Positions 25,185 through 34,020 are shown, counted from the stretch's first letter. The stretch: DNA of 64,000 nt from Actinomycetes bacterium (GCA_021811865.1 JAKAQB010000005.1:39449-103448), one strand, 5' to 3'. The notes: generated by a model not told the origin, from the sequence alone. Translations and numbers: made by a program.

Positions 25185-25186
25185 GC

Positions 25187-25627
25187 GTGAGCAACTACGA
25201 ACGGGACGGGCAGAGGACCATCACCATCGATGCCGAACGTCTCGCAGGCAAGACGTTCGACTACCAGCACGACATCTCGCTGCTCGACGACGTCGACCTC
25301 CTCGCCGCCACCCCGGGCCAGGACATCAACTGGCTGGAGGACGTCACCCTCCTGGTCGAGGACGCGGTGCCGGCGGTGTTCGACCGCTACTCCAACTCCT
25401 TCATCAAGATCTACTTCCCGATCCCGGAGGGACGGGAGGACGAGATCGCCCGCAAGGTCCTCGTCAAGCACCTCCAGTCGGGCAACTCCTACGGGATCCG
25501 GTTGAAGGCCCAGCACGCCAAGTTCCCCCAGCCGGAGCTCGGGCCGTGGGTGCAGCGCTCCCGCACCGTAGGCGAGAGCTGGAAGCGGCCGGCCATGCCG
25601 GAGGACTGGGCGCGCTCGGGCCACTAG
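25187..25627 (+). CDS. Unknown 146-residue protein in glutamine synthetase/Mgs operon 1
   Basis: GTG 25187 follows the mgsC stop by two bases, so it is certainly part of the operon. The product is acidic in its first half (DISLLDDVDLL, EDVTLLVEDAVPAVFDRYSNSF) with a mixed beta/alpha second half, no cysteines and no membrane segment. No family motif is recognised. It has no counterpart in the second mgs cluster of this window, so it is specific to copy 1. A small regulatory or assembly subunit of the synthase complex is the simplest guess. Confidence 0.65.
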   Translation: MSNYERDGQRTITIDAERLAGKTFDYQHDISLLDDVDLLAATPGQDINWLEDVTLLVEDAVPAVFDRYSNSFIKIYFPIPEGREDEIARKVLVKHLQSGNSYGIRLKAQHAKFPQPELGPWVQRSRTVGESWKRPAMPEDWARSGH

Positions 25628-25725
25628 CCTACGGGCGACGTCGAGTGCTCCCGTCAGCGGCGGCTCCAACTCGGACCCGGTGGGGAACCCCGCTTTGCGT
25701 CTGCCCCGCACGGTAGCGTGTGGCG

Positions 25726-26379
25726 ATGGTGGCCAAGCAGCCCCAGACACGGCAACAGCCGGAGCCCGAGGTGGAGGTGCCGCCGGCGGTCGAGCTGGCC
25801 GAGGCAAACGTCGGCTGGGTGATCGCCCGGCGAGTCCGGGAGTGCCGCACCGAGCTCGGCCTCACCGTGGAGCAGCTCGCTGACCGCAGCGGCATCTCCA
25901 AGGGGATGCTGTCCAAGATCGAAAACGCCCAGGCGTCGCCGAGCCTCGGGACCCTGGTCAAGCTGGCGGCGGCGACGTCGGTCCCGCTGACCTCCTTCTT
26001 CCGCGGCCTGGAGGAGGAGCACGGCGCGGTGCTCGTCAAGGCGGGTCAGGGCCTCGACATCGTTCGCAAGGGATCCCGGTCCGGCCACCACTACCAGAGC
26101 CTCGGAGGGGCGCGAGGCGCCCAGCGGGTGATGGAGCCCCTCCTCGTGACCCTCACCGAGCGGACCGAGGTCTTCCCTCTGTTCCAGCACACCGGCGTGG
26201 AGTTCATCTACATGCTGGAGGGCGTCGCCGAGTACGGCTTCGGGGCGGACCGCTACGAGCTGCACCCCGGTGACGCCCTCCAGTTCGACGGCGAGGTCGC
26301 TCACGGACCGACCCGCCTGGTCAAGATGCCGATCCGGTTCCTGTCGGTCATCGCCCACGGGCCACCCGCCCGTCTCTGA
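25726..26379 (+). CDS. XRE-family regulator with C-terminal cupin domain
   Basis: The product has 217 residues. The helix-turn-helix (TELGLTVEQLADRSGISKGMLSKIEN, residues ~36-61) is followed by a linker and a cupin barrel with VEFIYMLEGVAEYGF and LHPGDALQFDGEVAHGP. This is the architecture of PuuR-type small-ligand repressors for amine and amino acid pathways. ATG 25726 has no Shine-Dalgarno; with TAGCGT 7 bp upstream the mRNA may be leaderless. It lies directly after operon 1 and is the best candidate for binding the GTTYC-N7-GAAAC sites before the permease and the glutamine synthetase. Confidence 0.85.
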   Translation: MVAKQPQTRQQPEPEVEVPPAVELAEANVGWVIARRVRECRTELGLTVEQLADRSGISKGMLSKIENAQASPSLGTLVKLAAATSVPLTSFFRGLEEEHGAVLVKAGQGLDIVRKGSRSGHHYQSLGGARGAQRVMEPLLVTLTERTEVFPLFQHTGVEFIYMLEGVAEYGFGADRYELHPGDALQFDGEVAHGPTRLVKMPIRFLSVIAHGPPARL

Positions 26380-26403
26380 CCCCGCTTCAGTGGGTGCGAG
26401 CGG

Positions 26404-27768
26404 TCAGTACAAGGTGAGGTACTGATCGAGCTCCCACGGGCTGACGGCGGCGTGGTAGGCGAAGAACTCGTCGCGCTTCACCTTGGCGAAGTAGTCCACG
26501 TAGTCGCCGTGCGGGGTCTTTCCGAGGGCGTCGCGGAGGACGGCGTCGTCGACCAGCCGGTCGACGGCGTGCGCCAGCGTGGGTGGCATGGGTGCGATGC
26601 CCCGGGCCGCCACCGTGGCCGGGTCGGCGAGGAACAGGTTGTCCAGGTTGGGGTTGCCCGGGTCGAGGCCCCTGTCGACGCCGTCCATCCCGGCCGCTGC
26701 CATCGCCGTGATGGCCAGGTACGGGTTGGCGGACCCGTCGCATCCCCGGTTCTCGACGCGGCCGGCGTCGGGGATGCGGAGCATCTGGGTCCGGTTGTTG
26801 CCCCCGTAGGTCGCGTACACCGGCGCCCAGGTGGCGCCCGACTGCGGGGCTCCGACACCCATCCGCTTGTAGGAGTTGACCGTCGGGCAGGTCACCGCCA
26901 CCAGGGCGGGGGCGTGGTCGAGGATGCCGGCGACGAAGGAGTACCCGAGCGGCGACATCCCGAGACCCCGCGGGTCGTGGTGGTCGGTGAACAGGTCCTG
27001 GCCGCCGGCGTCCCACAGCGAGGAGTGCAGGTGCAGCCCGTTGCCCGTCAGGTTGGCGAACGGCTTGGGCATGAAGGTCGCCGCCATTCCCGCACGGTGG
27101 GCGAGGGTGTGGACCATGTAGCGGAAGAAGATCATCCGGTCGGCGGTCGTGAGGGCGTCGGCGTAACGGAAGTTCTGCTCGAACTGACCGTTGCCGTCCT
27201 CGTGGTCGTTGGCGTAGTTGCCCCACCCGAGGGTGTTCAGGTACCGCGACACGGTGGTGAGGTGGTCGTACATGCGCGTGAGCGCCTTGGCGTCGTAGCA
27301 GGGCGCCTTGGCGGTGTCGAGCTCGTCGGCCAGCTCGATGCCGCCGCCGGCCCGGCGCCGCACCAGCATGTACTCGGCCTCGGCGCCCACGTTGAGGACC
27401 ATGCCCCGCTCGGCCAAGCGCTCGATCATGCGCTTCAGGATCACCCGCGGCGAGTAGGGCCACGGCTCGCCCTCGACGTGGACGTCGCAGTGCACGACCG
27501 CCAGGCCCGGCTGCCAGGGGGCGGGCGTGTACGAGGCCGGGTCGGGCACGGCGATCAGGTCGGGATCGGCCGGTGTCTGGCCGAGGGGACCGGCGGCGAA
27601 GCCGGCGAAGCCGGCCCCGCCGCCCATCAGGACGTCGAAGGCCTCGACCGGGACCATCTTGGCGCACGGCTTGCCGTGCATGTCGACGAACATGGCGAAG
27701 AAGAATTCGATGCCGTCGTGACGGGCCTGCTCCAGGAGCTGGTCGGCTGAGCTGATCGTCGATGTCAT
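26404..27768 (-). CDS. gmaS: Type III glutamine synthetase-like gamma-glutamylmethylamide synthetase, copy 2
   Basis: The product has 454 residues and begins near ATG 27768 with the FFFAMFVDMHGKPCAKMVP strand typical of the GlnT/GMAS branch. Catalytic elements are complete: VGAEAEYML, NDHEDGNGQFEQNF, FMPKPFANLTGNGLHLHSS with both histidines, NRTQMLRIP and RVENRGCDGSANPYL. GMAS joins glutamate and methylamine with ATP. It is the last gene of the - strand mgsABC operon (20 bp after mgsC), the canonical partner set of the N-methylglutamate pathway. Of the two ligases here this is the better GMAS candidate. Confidence 0.82.
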   Translation of the reverse strand: MTSTISSADQLLEQARHDGIEFFFAMFVDMHGKPCAKMVPVEAFDVLMGGGAGFAGFAAGPLGQTPADPDLIAVPDPASYTPAPWQPGLAVVHCDVHVEGEPWPYSPRVILKRMIERLAERGMVLNVGAEAEYMLVRRRAGGGIELADELDTAKAPCYDAKALTRMYDHLTTVSRYLNTLGWGNYANDHEDGNGQFEQNFRYADALTTADRMIFFRYMVHTLAHRAGMAATFMPKPFANLTGNGLHLHSSLWDAGGQDLFTDHHDPRGLGMSPLGYSFVAGILDHAPALVAVTCPTVNSYKRMGVGAPQSGATWAPVYATYGGNNRTQMLRIPDAGRVENRGCDGSANPYLAITAMAAAGMDGVDRGLDPGNPNLDNLFLADPATVAARGIAPMPPTLAHAVDRLVDDAVLRDALGKTPHGDYVDYFAKVKRDEFFAYHAAVSPWELDQYLTLY

Positions 27769-27788
27769 TGCGGGTTCCCCCATTCGGG

Positions 27789-29171
27789 TCAACCCAGCGG
27801 AGCGGCGCTCCCTGGGATCCAGTCCGTCCCGGCCAGCGGGACCTTGGCCATGGCGGCGGCCTCGATGGTGAGGGCCACCAGGTCCTCCGGCTCGAGGTTG
27901 TGCACGTCGGACTTGCCGCACGCTCGGGTGAGCGTCGTCAGCTCCATCGTCAGGGCCTTCAGGTAGTTGGTCACCCACCGGGCGCCGACGGCCGGGTCGA
28001 GCCGGGCGGACAACTCGTCCTCCTGCGTCGTCACACCGACAGGGCAGCGCCCCGTCTGGCACTGGTTGCAGAAGCCCGGGGTCGTGCCGAGGGCCCGGTA
28101 GTCGGCGGTGGCGTCGTGCTCGGTGCCGTCGGCCCGCCACGACGGGCGGTTGCAGCCCAGCGCGAGCAGCGCCCCGACACCGATGGAGACGGCGTCAGCG
28201 CCGAGCGCCAGCGCCTTGGCGGCGTCCGCACCCGACCGGATGCCCCCGGAGACGATCAGATCGACCTCGTCCTCCATGCCGATCTCCCGCAGCGCCCCGG
28301 CGGCCATGCGGACCGCCGGCAGGGTGGGGATGCCGGTGTGCTCGATGAACACGGTCTGGCTGGCGCCCGTGCCGCCCTGCATGCCGTCCACCACCACCAC
28401 ATCGGCACCGGCGGCGACCGCCAGCTTCACGTCGTTGGTGACGCGGGTCGCGCCGACCTTGACGTAGACGGGCTTCTCCCAGTTGGTGGCCTCCCGCAGC
28501 TCCTCGATCTTGATCCGCAGGTCGTCCGGCCCGGTCCAGTCGGGATGCCTGGACGCGGAGCGCTGGTCGACGCCGACGGGCAGGGTTCGCATGCTCGCCA
28601 CCCGTTCGCTGACCTTGTGGCCGAGGAGCATGCCGCCCCCGCCCGGCTTCGCACCCTGGCCGATCACGACCTCGATGGCGTCGGCGGCGAGCAGGTCGGC
28701 GGGGTTGAACCCGTAGCGCGACGGGAGGCACTGGTAGACGAGGTGCTCGGAGGCCTTGCGCTCCTCGGGGGTCATGCCGCCGTCCCCGGTCGTCGTCGAC
28801 GTCCCCACGGCGGTGGCGGCGCGCCCCAACGCTTCCTTGGCGTTGGCGGACAGCGCCCCAAAGCTCATGCCGGCGATGGTGATGGGTATGGCCAGCTCGA
28901 GGGGCCGCGACGCGAAGCGGTGGCCGAGGACCGTGCGGGTCTCGCACTTCTCCCGGTAGCCCTCCAGGGGGTAGCGGGACGCCGACGCTGTGAGGAAGAC
29001 CAGGTCGTCGAAGGTCGGCAGCTTGCGCTTGGCCCCCCAGCCCCTGATCTCGTAGCGACCGAGCTCGCTCATGCGGTGGATCTGGGAGATCACCTCCAGC
29101 GGGAAGGAGTAGCTCTCCTGGAGGGGGTCGAGCCCGCCACCCTGCGAGCTGCTGTAGTTGTGGCTGTCCAT
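27789..29171 (-). CDS. mgsC: N-methylglutamate synthase FMN/3Fe-4S subunit, copy 2
   Basis: The product has 460 residues, colinear with copy 1 after a different, Ser/Gly-rich N-terminus. IAGMSFGALSANAKEALG, TGDGGMTPEER, VDGMQGGTGASQ and VSGGIRSGADAAKALALGA line the FMN barrel, and the cysteines of CNQCQTGRCPVGVTTQ bind 3Fe-4S. The two copies differ at many positions, so this is an old paralogy or separate acquisition and not a recent duplication. ATG 29171 overlaps the mgsB stop by one base. Confidence 0.87.
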   Translation of the reverse strand: MDSHNYSSSQGGGLDPLQESYSFPLEVISQIHRMSELGRYEIRGWGAKRKLPTFDDLVFLTASASRYPLEGYREKCETRTVLGHRFASRPLELAIPITIAGMSFGALSANAKEALGRAATAVGTSTTTGDGGMTPEERKASEHLVYQCLPSRYGFNPADLLAADAIEVVIGQGAKPGGGGMLLGHKVSERVASMRTLPVGVDQRSASRHPDWTGPDDLRIKIEELREATNWEKPVYVKVGATRVTNDVKLAVAAGADVVVVDGMQGGTGASQTVFIEHTGIPTLPAVRMAAGALREIGMEDEVDLIVSGGIRSGADAAKALALGADAVSIGVGALLALGCNRPSWRADGTEHDATADYRALGTTPGFCNQCQTGRCPVGVTTQEDELSARLDPAVGARWVTNYLKALTMELTTLTRACGKSDVHNLEPEDLVALTIEAAAMAKVPLAGTDWIPGSAAPLG

Positions 29172-29863
29172 CAGTACCTCTGGTCCTTTAGGGCGTCGAA
29201 GTTGTAGAGCTGGCGTGCCGACGCCACCTTCGTCACCCGCTCGGGATCGACGTGGTCGAACCCTGCCGCCTCGACCAGATCCCGCACGGCAGTGACGTCG
29301 GCGTCGGTGAGCTCCTCGACCCGGGCGTCGGCCCCCAACGATCGGAACTTGCCGGCGACGTAGATGACCGCCTCGTACAGCGAGTCCCCGAGCGACTCGC
29401 CGGCATCGCCGCCGACGAGGATGGTGCCGGCTTGCGCCATGAAGCCGCTCATGTGGCCCACGTCCCCCGCGACGGCCACGGTGCCGCCCTTGAGGGAGAT
29501 CCCGGCGCGGGAGGAGGCGTCGCCGTCGATGACGATCAGGCCGCCGTGGGCCGATGCCCCAGCGCACTCCGAGGCGTTGCCGCGCACCCGTATGGTGCCC
29601 GACATCAGGTTCTCGCCGAGCGACCAGCCGACGAAGCCGTCCACCGTGATGTCGGGTCCGTCGCACAGGCCGCCGATGAAGTACCCGGCGTTGCCGTCGA
29701 TGGTGACCGCGAGGCGGTTGTGCAGGCCGACGGCCAGGTTGTGGCGCCCGCGGGGTTGGACGATCCGTGCCACGGTGCCGTCGGCGGCGGCTCGCAGCGC
29801 CCGGTTGATCTCGCTGGTGGACAGCTCGCGGCAGTCGAGGACCAGTTCGCTCACCGTGACCAT
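29171..29863 (-). CDS. mgsB: N-methylglutamate synthase GXGXG subunit, copy 2
   Basis: The product has 230 residues: a glycine-rich beta-helix domain (YFIGGLCDGPDITVDGFVG, then repeated GG pairs) equivalent to copy 1 but with a shorter N-terminus. It overlaps mgsA by 13 bp upstream and mgsC by 1 bp downstream, keeping the A-B-C order. It ends in the same LYNFDAL-type tail as copy 1 (LYNYDSL). Confidence 0.85.
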   Translation of the reverse strand: MVTVSELVLDCRELSTSEINRALRAAADGTVARIVQPRGRHNLAVGLHNRLAVTIDGNAGYFIGGLCDGPDITVDGFVGWSLGENLMSGTIRVRGNASECAGASAHGGLIVIDGDASSRAGISLKGGTVAVAGDVGHMSGFMAQAGTILVGGDAGESLGDSLYEAVIYVAGKFRSLGADARVEELTDADVTAVRDLVEAAGFDHVDPERVTKVASARQLYNFDALKDQRY

Positions 29864-30726
29864 ACGTGCAGCTCCCCGGGCATGGGTTCGAACACCCGGG
29901 CGTCGGCGATGCCCGGCAGGTCGCCGAGGGCGACGTACTCGGAGGCGACGGCCACGTACTCCGGCGTCTCGGCCACCACCAGGGGCTTGCAGGCGAACGA
30001 GTCGCGCACGACGGCGAACTGGTCCTCATTGGCGACCAGCAGGGTGAAGAACCCGTCGAAGGTCTTGACCACCATGCGCAGGGCGTCGCCGAGGTCCTTG
30101 CCCTCCTCCACCTGGCGGGCCACGAAGCGGGCGGCGACCTCCGAGTCGTTGTCGGTCTCGAACCTGACGCCCTCCTCGGCGAGACGCCGGCGGATCGTGG
30201 CGTGGTTGGAGAAGCTGCCGTTGTGCACGAAGGCCAGGTCGTTCCCCGGGGCGAAGGGGTGGGAGTGCTCGGTGGTCACCGCCGACTCCGTCGCCATGCG
30301 GGTGTGGCCGATCCCCTGGTATCCGGCCACGCCGGAGATGCCGTAGCGCTCGGACACTGTGGCGGCGTCGCCCACGTCCTTCACCACCTCGATCGCCCGA
30401 CCCCAGCCGACGACACGCACGCCCGGGGGGATCGCGGCGAGAACGTCGGGAGCCGCCGCCGGCGTCACGAGGACGGCGCTGTCGCCGGCGACCCGCACGG
30501 TCGTGGCCTCGCCGATGCGGTCCGCCAGTGCGTCCCAGTCCACGCGGCCCCCTGGCGCCTGGAGCGAGAACTTCAGCCGGTCGGCGGGCACGTCCCGGCG
30601 GTAGACGGCGATGCCGGTCGAGTCCGGCCCCCGCACGGCCAGGGCGTCGAGCATCGGCACCATGAGCTCGCCCAGGCGGCCCTCCAGAGCCGGCGTCTTC
30701 AGGTGGAGTCCCACGATCCCGCACAC
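29851..30726 (-). CDS. mgsA: N-methylglutamate synthase-type glutamine amidotransferase subunit, copy 2
   Basis: The product has 291 residues. GTG 30726 is chosen because it puts Cys at position 2, as class II amidotransferases require, and because GGGAGGC lies 4-10 nt upstream. Motifs are GIGHTRMATES, DLAFVHNGSFSN and VRGPDSTG. It is the first gene of the - strand operon mgsABC-gmaS and has a strong promoter at 30792-30821. Confidence 0.85.
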   Translation of the reverse strand: MCGIVGLHLKTPALEGRLGELMVPMLDALAVRGPDSTGIAVYRRDVPADRLKFSLQAPGGRVDWDALADRIGEATTVRVAGDSAVLVTPAAAPDVLAAIPPGVRVVGWGRAIEVVKDVGDAATVSERYGISGVAGYQGIGHTRMATESAVTTEHSHPFAPGNDLAFVHNGSFSNHATIRRRLAEEGVRFETDNDSEVAARFVARQVEEGKDLGDALRMVVKTFDGFFTLLVANEDQFAVVRDSFACKPLVVAETPEYVAVASEYVALGDLPGIADARVFEPMPGELHVWSR

Positions 30727-30779
30727 GTTGCCTCCCACGGAGCCCGACGAAGGCGGGCATTCCGTCTCAATCACCTCAG

Positions 30780-30821
30780 TTTGGTCAGTCCATTTTATCG
30801 CCGGGCGATCCTGCATGTCAA
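30780..30821 (-). promoter_or_regulatory. Promoter of mgsABC-gmaS operon 2 with candidate GntR element
   Basis: On the - strand, a consensus -35 TTGACA (30816-30821) and -10 TAAAAT (30792-30797) are 18 bp apart. GACCAAA (30780-30786) follows 5 bp after the -10. The same heptamer lies at the same relative place in the permease 2 promoter. On the + strand the site reads TGGTCAGTCCA, a near-match to FadR/FCD-type operators (TGGTNNNACCA). Confidence 0.6.
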
Positions 30822-30901
30822 GCGCCCATGGGAGATGCTCGCCCGCCGGCGGCTGGACCGGCGGGAGCGGTGGAGCGGACTTCGACACCTTTGGCATGCC
30901 G

Positions 30902-31411
30902 TCACCTGCCTGGCGGCGGCTCGGCCACGAGAACCACGACATCAGGATCGAGGTGCCGGCGGAGGCTGGTCGCAGGGTCACCCTCGATCAGGCGCCTGAT
31001 CCGGCCGGACCTCCCGGGCTCGAGGACGACACATTGGACCGAGTACCGGGTAGCTGCCCTCAGGAAGGTCTTGGCGTTGTCGCGAGTCGCGATCACCTCG
31101 CCGGTCGCCTGTCCCTTCGCTGCCTTTATGCGCCGGACAGCTTTCGCGACGATCTCCTCCTGACCGGCCATCTCCGCCTTGCTCGGGAGCAGGCCGGGAT
31201 GCTGCATGCCGAGCGCCGTGCCGTAGATCTTCGCAACGGAGAGGACCTTGATCGGTCGCCCCGCTGCTCGTGCGAGAGCTGCCTTGATGGCCCAATCACT
31301 GTACGGCACCCCCTCGGAAGCAAGTAGCACTGACGCCCCGCCTTGGGGGCGCGGGCTGGCGGAGGGCCTCCTCCGTGTCCGGAACAACGACGACAACACC
31401 CAGGCCGACAC
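30902..31411 (-). CDS. Universal stress protein (UspA) domain protein
   Basis: The product has about 169 residues from GTG 31411; GTG 31399 is also possible. It has a single Usp alpha/beta domain: the strand VLLASEGVPYSDWAIKAAL, a central VLSVAKIYG strand, and a C-terminal CVVLEPGRSGRIRRLIEGDP segment resembling the ATP-loop of the family. It starts 17-29 bp after the permease 2 stop on the same strand, a common pairing in which the Usp domain is thought to tune the transporter. It is followed by 175 bp holding the mgsA promoter. Confidence 0.7.
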   Translation of the reverse strand: MSAWVLSSLFRTRRRPSASPRPQGGASVLLASEGVPYSDWAIKAALARAAGRPIKVLSVAKIYGTALGMQHPGLLPSKAEMAGQEEIVAKAVRRIKAAKGQATGEVIATRDNAKTFLRAATRYSVQCVVLEPGRSGRIRRLIEGDPATSLRRHLDPDVVVLVAEPPPGR

Positions 31412-31427
31412 CGAGGGCGACTCGCCG

Positions 31428-32933
31428 TCAGGCCGCTCGCAGCCGGGCCGCTCGGTCGCTGCGCTTGCGCCACCACCAGAGCGGGAACCATGCCAGGACG
31501 ACCACCCAACCGAGGAAGTACTGCGGGAGCTCGTTCCCCGAGCCCACTGCGCAACCGTGCATGGAGCACAGCGGGATGGCATAGGCCCAGGTGAAGAAAT
31601 AGAACGCAGCCAGGAGCAGGGCCACGTACTTCATCCACTCCGGCAGCCGGAAGGGCCGGTGCAAGTTGGGCCTCCAACGCCGCAGGAAATAGTATCCGAG
31701 GAGCACCGGCACAAAGGAGCCCACATAGCCGACGTTGCTGAAGATGTAGATGACAGCCGGCGCACCGAAGACGATCAACACGACATTCAGGAACACGTTG
31801 AGGGCCATCGAGAAGTCGGGCACGTTGTGTCTGTTGCGGTGGGCGAAGATCTTCGGCAGATCGCCGTCCATCGAAGCCTGGTACAGCGACCGGGCCGGTC
31901 CCATGATCGCGTTGAGGCTGGAGAGCATCAGCGCCAGGACCAGCACCACGTCGACGACGTCTTGGAGAGCCCGGACGTGGATGACATGGATTGCGAACCC
32001 CCCGAAGAGGGCACCAGGGTCAGCTGCCGTGCTCGCGATGGCCGAGAAGCCGAGAACGCCAAAGAAGACGAGGGGGATCACCGTGTAGATGAAGACGCCG
32101 TAGCCGCCCTCGAGCGCCATCGCGATCGGGGCGTCGCGAGATGGCTGGTGGCACTCACCCAGGTAGCAGGCCGCCGCCTCCATGGCGATCACGTTCCATG
32201 TGAGAAGGGCGGTGTACTCGATCAGCAGGGTCCAGGTGTGGCCCGAGAAGAAGGCGTGATGGCCCGGGGTGGTCAGGGGCCAGATGTTGGACCCATGGAA
32301 GGCCGCCGGGTGGAAGATGGGGAGGATCGCGAGCAGGGTGAGCGGCAGCATGGAGCTGAGACCGAGGACAGTGGCGAATGCGGTTCCCAGGCGGATCCCG
32401 AGATAAGATGGGATGAACAGCGCGACGCAGATGACCGTGCCGATGATCAAGCTGAACACGGGGATGGGCACCGCCCCGGCCATGAACTTGATCGTGTGGC
32501 TGATGTTGATGTTGAACAGCGAGGCGAGGATGCCGCCGATCAAGATGTTGTTGACAGCCATGACGGGCCACCAGCCGAGCCAGTACATCCAGGCTGTCAC
32601 CCCGTTGATGATTGGCGAGCTGCGCGGAAAGCGGTCCTTGAATGCAAAGTAGGCGTAGGCGGGGCAGCCGCCGGTGCGCTCGGGGAGCATGGTGGCCATC
32701 TCGGCCACGAAGAGGCAGAGGAGCGCGCCGGTCACCGTGACGACGAAGAACTCCGGGATGGCCGCTGAGCCCGCACCTGCGAGAACGGGGCCGGTGACGC
32801 CGGTCACGAGGATCGTGCCTGCCAGGCCCACAACAAACGCACCCCACCAGTTGGTGCCCTTGGTGAGCCCACCTCCTTGGTAGTCGCCGACGTGGACGTC
32901 ACTCGTAGTCGTCGGTACTGGTTCTTGTGTCAC
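31428..32933 (-). CDS. APC-family amino acid/amine permease 2
   Basis: The product has 501 residues with about 12 transmembrane helices. Helix 1 (WWGAFVVGLAGTILVTGVTG) and the conserved charged segment after helix 2 (FVAEMATMLPERTGGCPAYAY in part) match the APC superfamily. GTG 32933 has GGAGGA about 10 nt upstream. The paired Usp gene follows. It is transcribed from a strong promoter at 33226-33253, downstream of the gntR gene, and probably feeds substrate to the second Mgs module. Confidence 0.85.
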   Translation of the reverse strand: MTQEPVPTTTSDVHVGDYQGGGLTKGTNWWGAFVVGLAGTILVTGVTGPVLAGAGSAAIPEFFVVTVTGALLCLFVAEMATMLPERTGGCPAYAYFAFKDRFPRSSPIINGVTAWMYWLGWWPVMAVNNILIGGILASLFNINISHTIKFMAGAVPIPVFSLIIGTVICVALFIPSYLGIRLGTAFATVLGLSSMLPLTLLAILPIFHPAAFHGSNIWPLTTPGHHAFFSGHTWTLLIEYTALLTWNVIAMEAAACYLGECHQPSRDAPIAMALEGGYGVFIYTVIPLVFFGVLGFSAIASTAADPGALFGGFAIHVIHVRALQDVVDVVLVLALMLSSLNAIMGPARSLYQASMDGDLPKIFAHRNRHNVPDFSMALNVFLNVVLIVFGAPAVIYIFSNVGYVGSFVPVLLGYYFLRRWRPNLHRPFRLPEWMKYVALLLAAFYFFTWAYAIPLCSMHGCAVGSGNELPQYFLGWVVVLAWFPLWWWRKRSDRAARLRAA

Positions 32934-33269
32934 TGTGGTGCTGTCCTCCTCTCTTGGGCTGGACCAAGCGAACTAGCGGGCAGGCGTCAGGTGCAGGTGT
33001 GCAGGCAATGTGCGCCACGGCCGGGGCTGGGCATCTCGGCCGGGTGGGTGTGCGGCACGGTTCCGACCGTGGGCAACGCACCGCTGGGGCGAGCGCTGAC
33101 CGGCCGGGTAGGTGGGGGAGAAGGGACCACCGATGCAGCCAAGTTGTGCGATCCCACCCAACCCTCCCCAAGGGTTAGCCCGCCAAAGGACCGTCCGTTA
33201 GCCGGCCCCTACGGTATTTGGTCTGATCTTAGCAGGCGGCTCGGCCGTGTCAAGTGTGCCGCCGGCCGG
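32934..33269 (-). promoter_or_regulatory. Long leader and promoter of permease 2
   Basis: This 336-bp gap holds no gene. On the - strand TTGACA (33248-33253) and TAAGAT (33226-33231) are 16 bp apart, a near-consensus promoter just after the gntR stop. GACCAAA (33217-33223) follows the -10 by 2 bp, and GGTCTG (+ strand, 33220-33225) matches the half-site before gntR. The resulting 5' leader is about 280 nt. It is C/G-rich with several short inverted repeats; I do not recognise a known riboswitch in it. Confidence 0.6.
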
Positions 33270-34001
33270 TCAGGCGAGGAAACCCCTGAGGAGTGCTGCT
33301 GTCGCCTCGAGGTGGGCCTCCATCGCCCTGCCGGCCGCCGCCGGCTCCCCGGCGAGGATGGCCGCGGCGAGGTCCTTGTGCTGGGTGTTGGAGTGGATGA
33401 CCGGGCGCTGCCTCGTGGGCAAGGCGTCGAGGAGGTCGTTGGTGCGCATCCGCACGTCGGAGACTGCTCTCGTGAGCATGGGCGAGCCGCTCAGCTCGGC
33501 GATGAGCAGGTGGAGCTGAGAGTCGGCGTAGCGGTACTCGTCGAAGGGCGCCGCCTCGGCGTCGCGGACGGCGTCGGCGAGGAGGTGCCGTTCGCTCGGC
33601 TGGAGGACCCGGCCGGCTGCGAGGGTGGCAGCCCCCACCTCGACGACGCGGCGGAACGCGAGGATGTCCTCCAGGCGTCCCACGTCAGAGCGTCGGAGCC
33701 TGGCGCGTCCGGGCTGGCCAGGGTCGTAGGTGACGAAGGTCCCGCCTGCCCGGCCCCGGCGTGCCTCGACGTACCCAGCCTCGGCGAGGGCACGGATCGC
33801 CTCTCTCAGGGTCACCCTGCTGACGTTGAGCCGGAGGGCGAGATCTCGTTCGGGAGGCAGGCGCTGGCCGGTTGGCACGGCGCCGGACCTGATGGCGTGC
33901 AGCACCTGCTCGACGGTCTTCTCGAAGGCGCCACCGGCCTGGACCGGGCGAAACGGGCTCGTTGGCTCCTCGGCGACCTCGGCCGGGCGGGGTTTCGCCA
34001 T
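33270..34001 (-). CDS. GntR-family regulator, FadR/FCD subfamily
   Basis: The product has 243 residues. The winged helix (GQRLPPERDLALRLNVSRVTLREAIRAL in part, residues ~45-73) carries the GntR signature. The C-terminal FCD helical domain has the metal-binding set Asp/His (YADSQLHLLIAELSG), His in NTQHKDL and His in MEAHLEAT. It sits between permease 2 (same direction) and the divergent mgd operon, so it is placed to control both. A dyad lies directly before its start. Confidence 0.9.
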   Translation of the reverse strand: MAKPRPAEVAEEPTSPFRPVQAGGAFEKTVEQVLHAIRSGAVPTGQRLPPERDLALRLNVSRVTLREAIRALAEAGYVEARRGRAGGTFVTYDPGQPGRARLRRSDVGRLEDILAFRRVVEVGAATLAAGRVLQPSERHLLADAVRDAEAAPFDEYRYADSQLHLLIAELSGSPMLTRAVSDVRMRTNDLLDALPTRQRPVIHSNTQHKDLAAAILAGEPAAAGRAMEAHLEATAALLRGFLA

Positions 34002-34004
34002 GGG

Positions 34005-34020
34005 CAGACCTTATGGTATG
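34005..34020. promoter_or_regulatory. Candidate GntR autoregulatory operator
   Basis: CAGACC-N4-GGTATG is an inverted repeat with one mismatch (perfect would be GGTCTG). It lies 4-19 bp upstream of the gntR ATG. The GGTCTG half-site recurs at the permease 2 promoter and, with one change, at the mgsA copy 2 promoter. Confidence 0.45.

Noticed and set aside
29875..29910. GGTTCGAA-containing segment that looks like a tRNA T-arm
   Set aside because: It lies inside the coding region of mgsA copy 2, and no acceptor or anticodon stems can be built around it.
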